Of a stretch of DNA of 5,875 nucleotides, positions 5,772-5,875 are shown piece after piece. The notes under the pieces are model-generated. The model did not search any database. It was not told the DNA's origin and saw only the letters and a list, made by a program, of their open reading frames with translations. Origin of the DNA: Thermotogaceae bacterium (lineage in GTDB: Bacteria; Thermotogota; Thermotogae; Thermotogales; Thermotogaceae); NCBI GenBank assembly GCA_027038385.1, contig JALVXE010000215.1:1-5875 (forward strand), in the 5' to 3' direction. The stretch's first letter is position 1. Each line of letters opens with the position of its first letter. The position numbers were made by a program, and so were the translations under genes.

Positions 5772-5875
5772 ATGAGGAGGTTTTTGTCTGTTTTACTCGT
5801 TGCGATTTTGTTGGTCAGCTTGGGAACGGCTAAGGTGAAGATCAGGGTGTTGAACTGGTCCCAGGAGATGAAGGG
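5772..5875 (+). CDS. Sugar ABC transporter solute-binding protein, N-terminus only (runs off right edge)
   Basis: Only 34 codons are present. They encode a classic secretory signal: MRR, a hydrophobic core FLSVLLVAILLVSL, then a likely cleavage after GTA near residue 20. There is no lipobox cysteine, so the product should be soluble outside the cytoplasmic membrane rather than a lipoprotein. The mature start VKIRVLNWSQEM resembles the first beta strand of family 1 extracellular sugar-binding proteins. Its place 29 nt after two CUT1 permeases, on the same strand, makes the substrate-binding subunit by far the likeliest role. The gene order permease-permease-binding protein is the reverse of the common binding-protein-first order. 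The substrate cannot be inferred from this fragment. Confidence 0.82.
   Translation, partial: MRRFLSVLLVAILLVSLGTAKVKIRVLNWSQEMK

Overview
The window looks like chromosomal DNA of a thermophilic bacterium, most likely a member of the Thermotogota. This is inferred from moderate GC, heavy use of AGA/AGG and ATA codons, strong GGAGG/GGTGAT ribosome sites often paired with GTG or TTG starts, a yugP-rsmB pair, and a sugar ABC operon ordered permease-permease-binding protein. The phylum is a judgement from style, not from a search.

Left part (1-3783), mostly minus strand, is a housekeeping block. Read in the direction of transcription it runs: a YugP-type membrane zinc metallopeptidase (3783-3094), rsmB encoding the 16S rRNA m5C methyltransferase (3097-1808, ATGA overlap with its neighbour), a membrane-anchored calcineurin-like metallophosphoesterase (1673-603), and tsaD for tRNA t6A modification (from 571, a TTG start, running off the left edge). 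A plus-strand tRNA-Gly(CCC) gene with encoded CCA (1731-1806) is inserted between rsmB and the phosphoesterase. It has a near-consensus promoter whose -10 box overlaps a possible oppositely directed extended -10 for the phosphoesterase-tsaD pair.

Middle part (3784-4027) is a divergent intergenic region of about 240 bp between yugP and the ABC operon. It holds a TTGACA promoter pointing right, a 13-bp palindrome near yugP, and two inverted repeats. The larger repeat has 13-bp arms with 12 Watson-Crick pairs and lies just upstream of the first permease's ribosome site. It is the best candidate for a sugar-responsive operator or mRNA hairpin.

Right part (4028-5875), plus strand, is a carbohydrate ABC importer of the MalF/MalG (CUT1) type: two permeases whose stop and start codons overlap, then the first 34 codons of a secreted solute-binding protein. 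No ATPase gene is present in the window. No mobile element, CRISPR array or clearly novel multigene system is visible. The points worth checking are regulatory: the shared-box promoter at the tRNA and the palindromes before the transporter.
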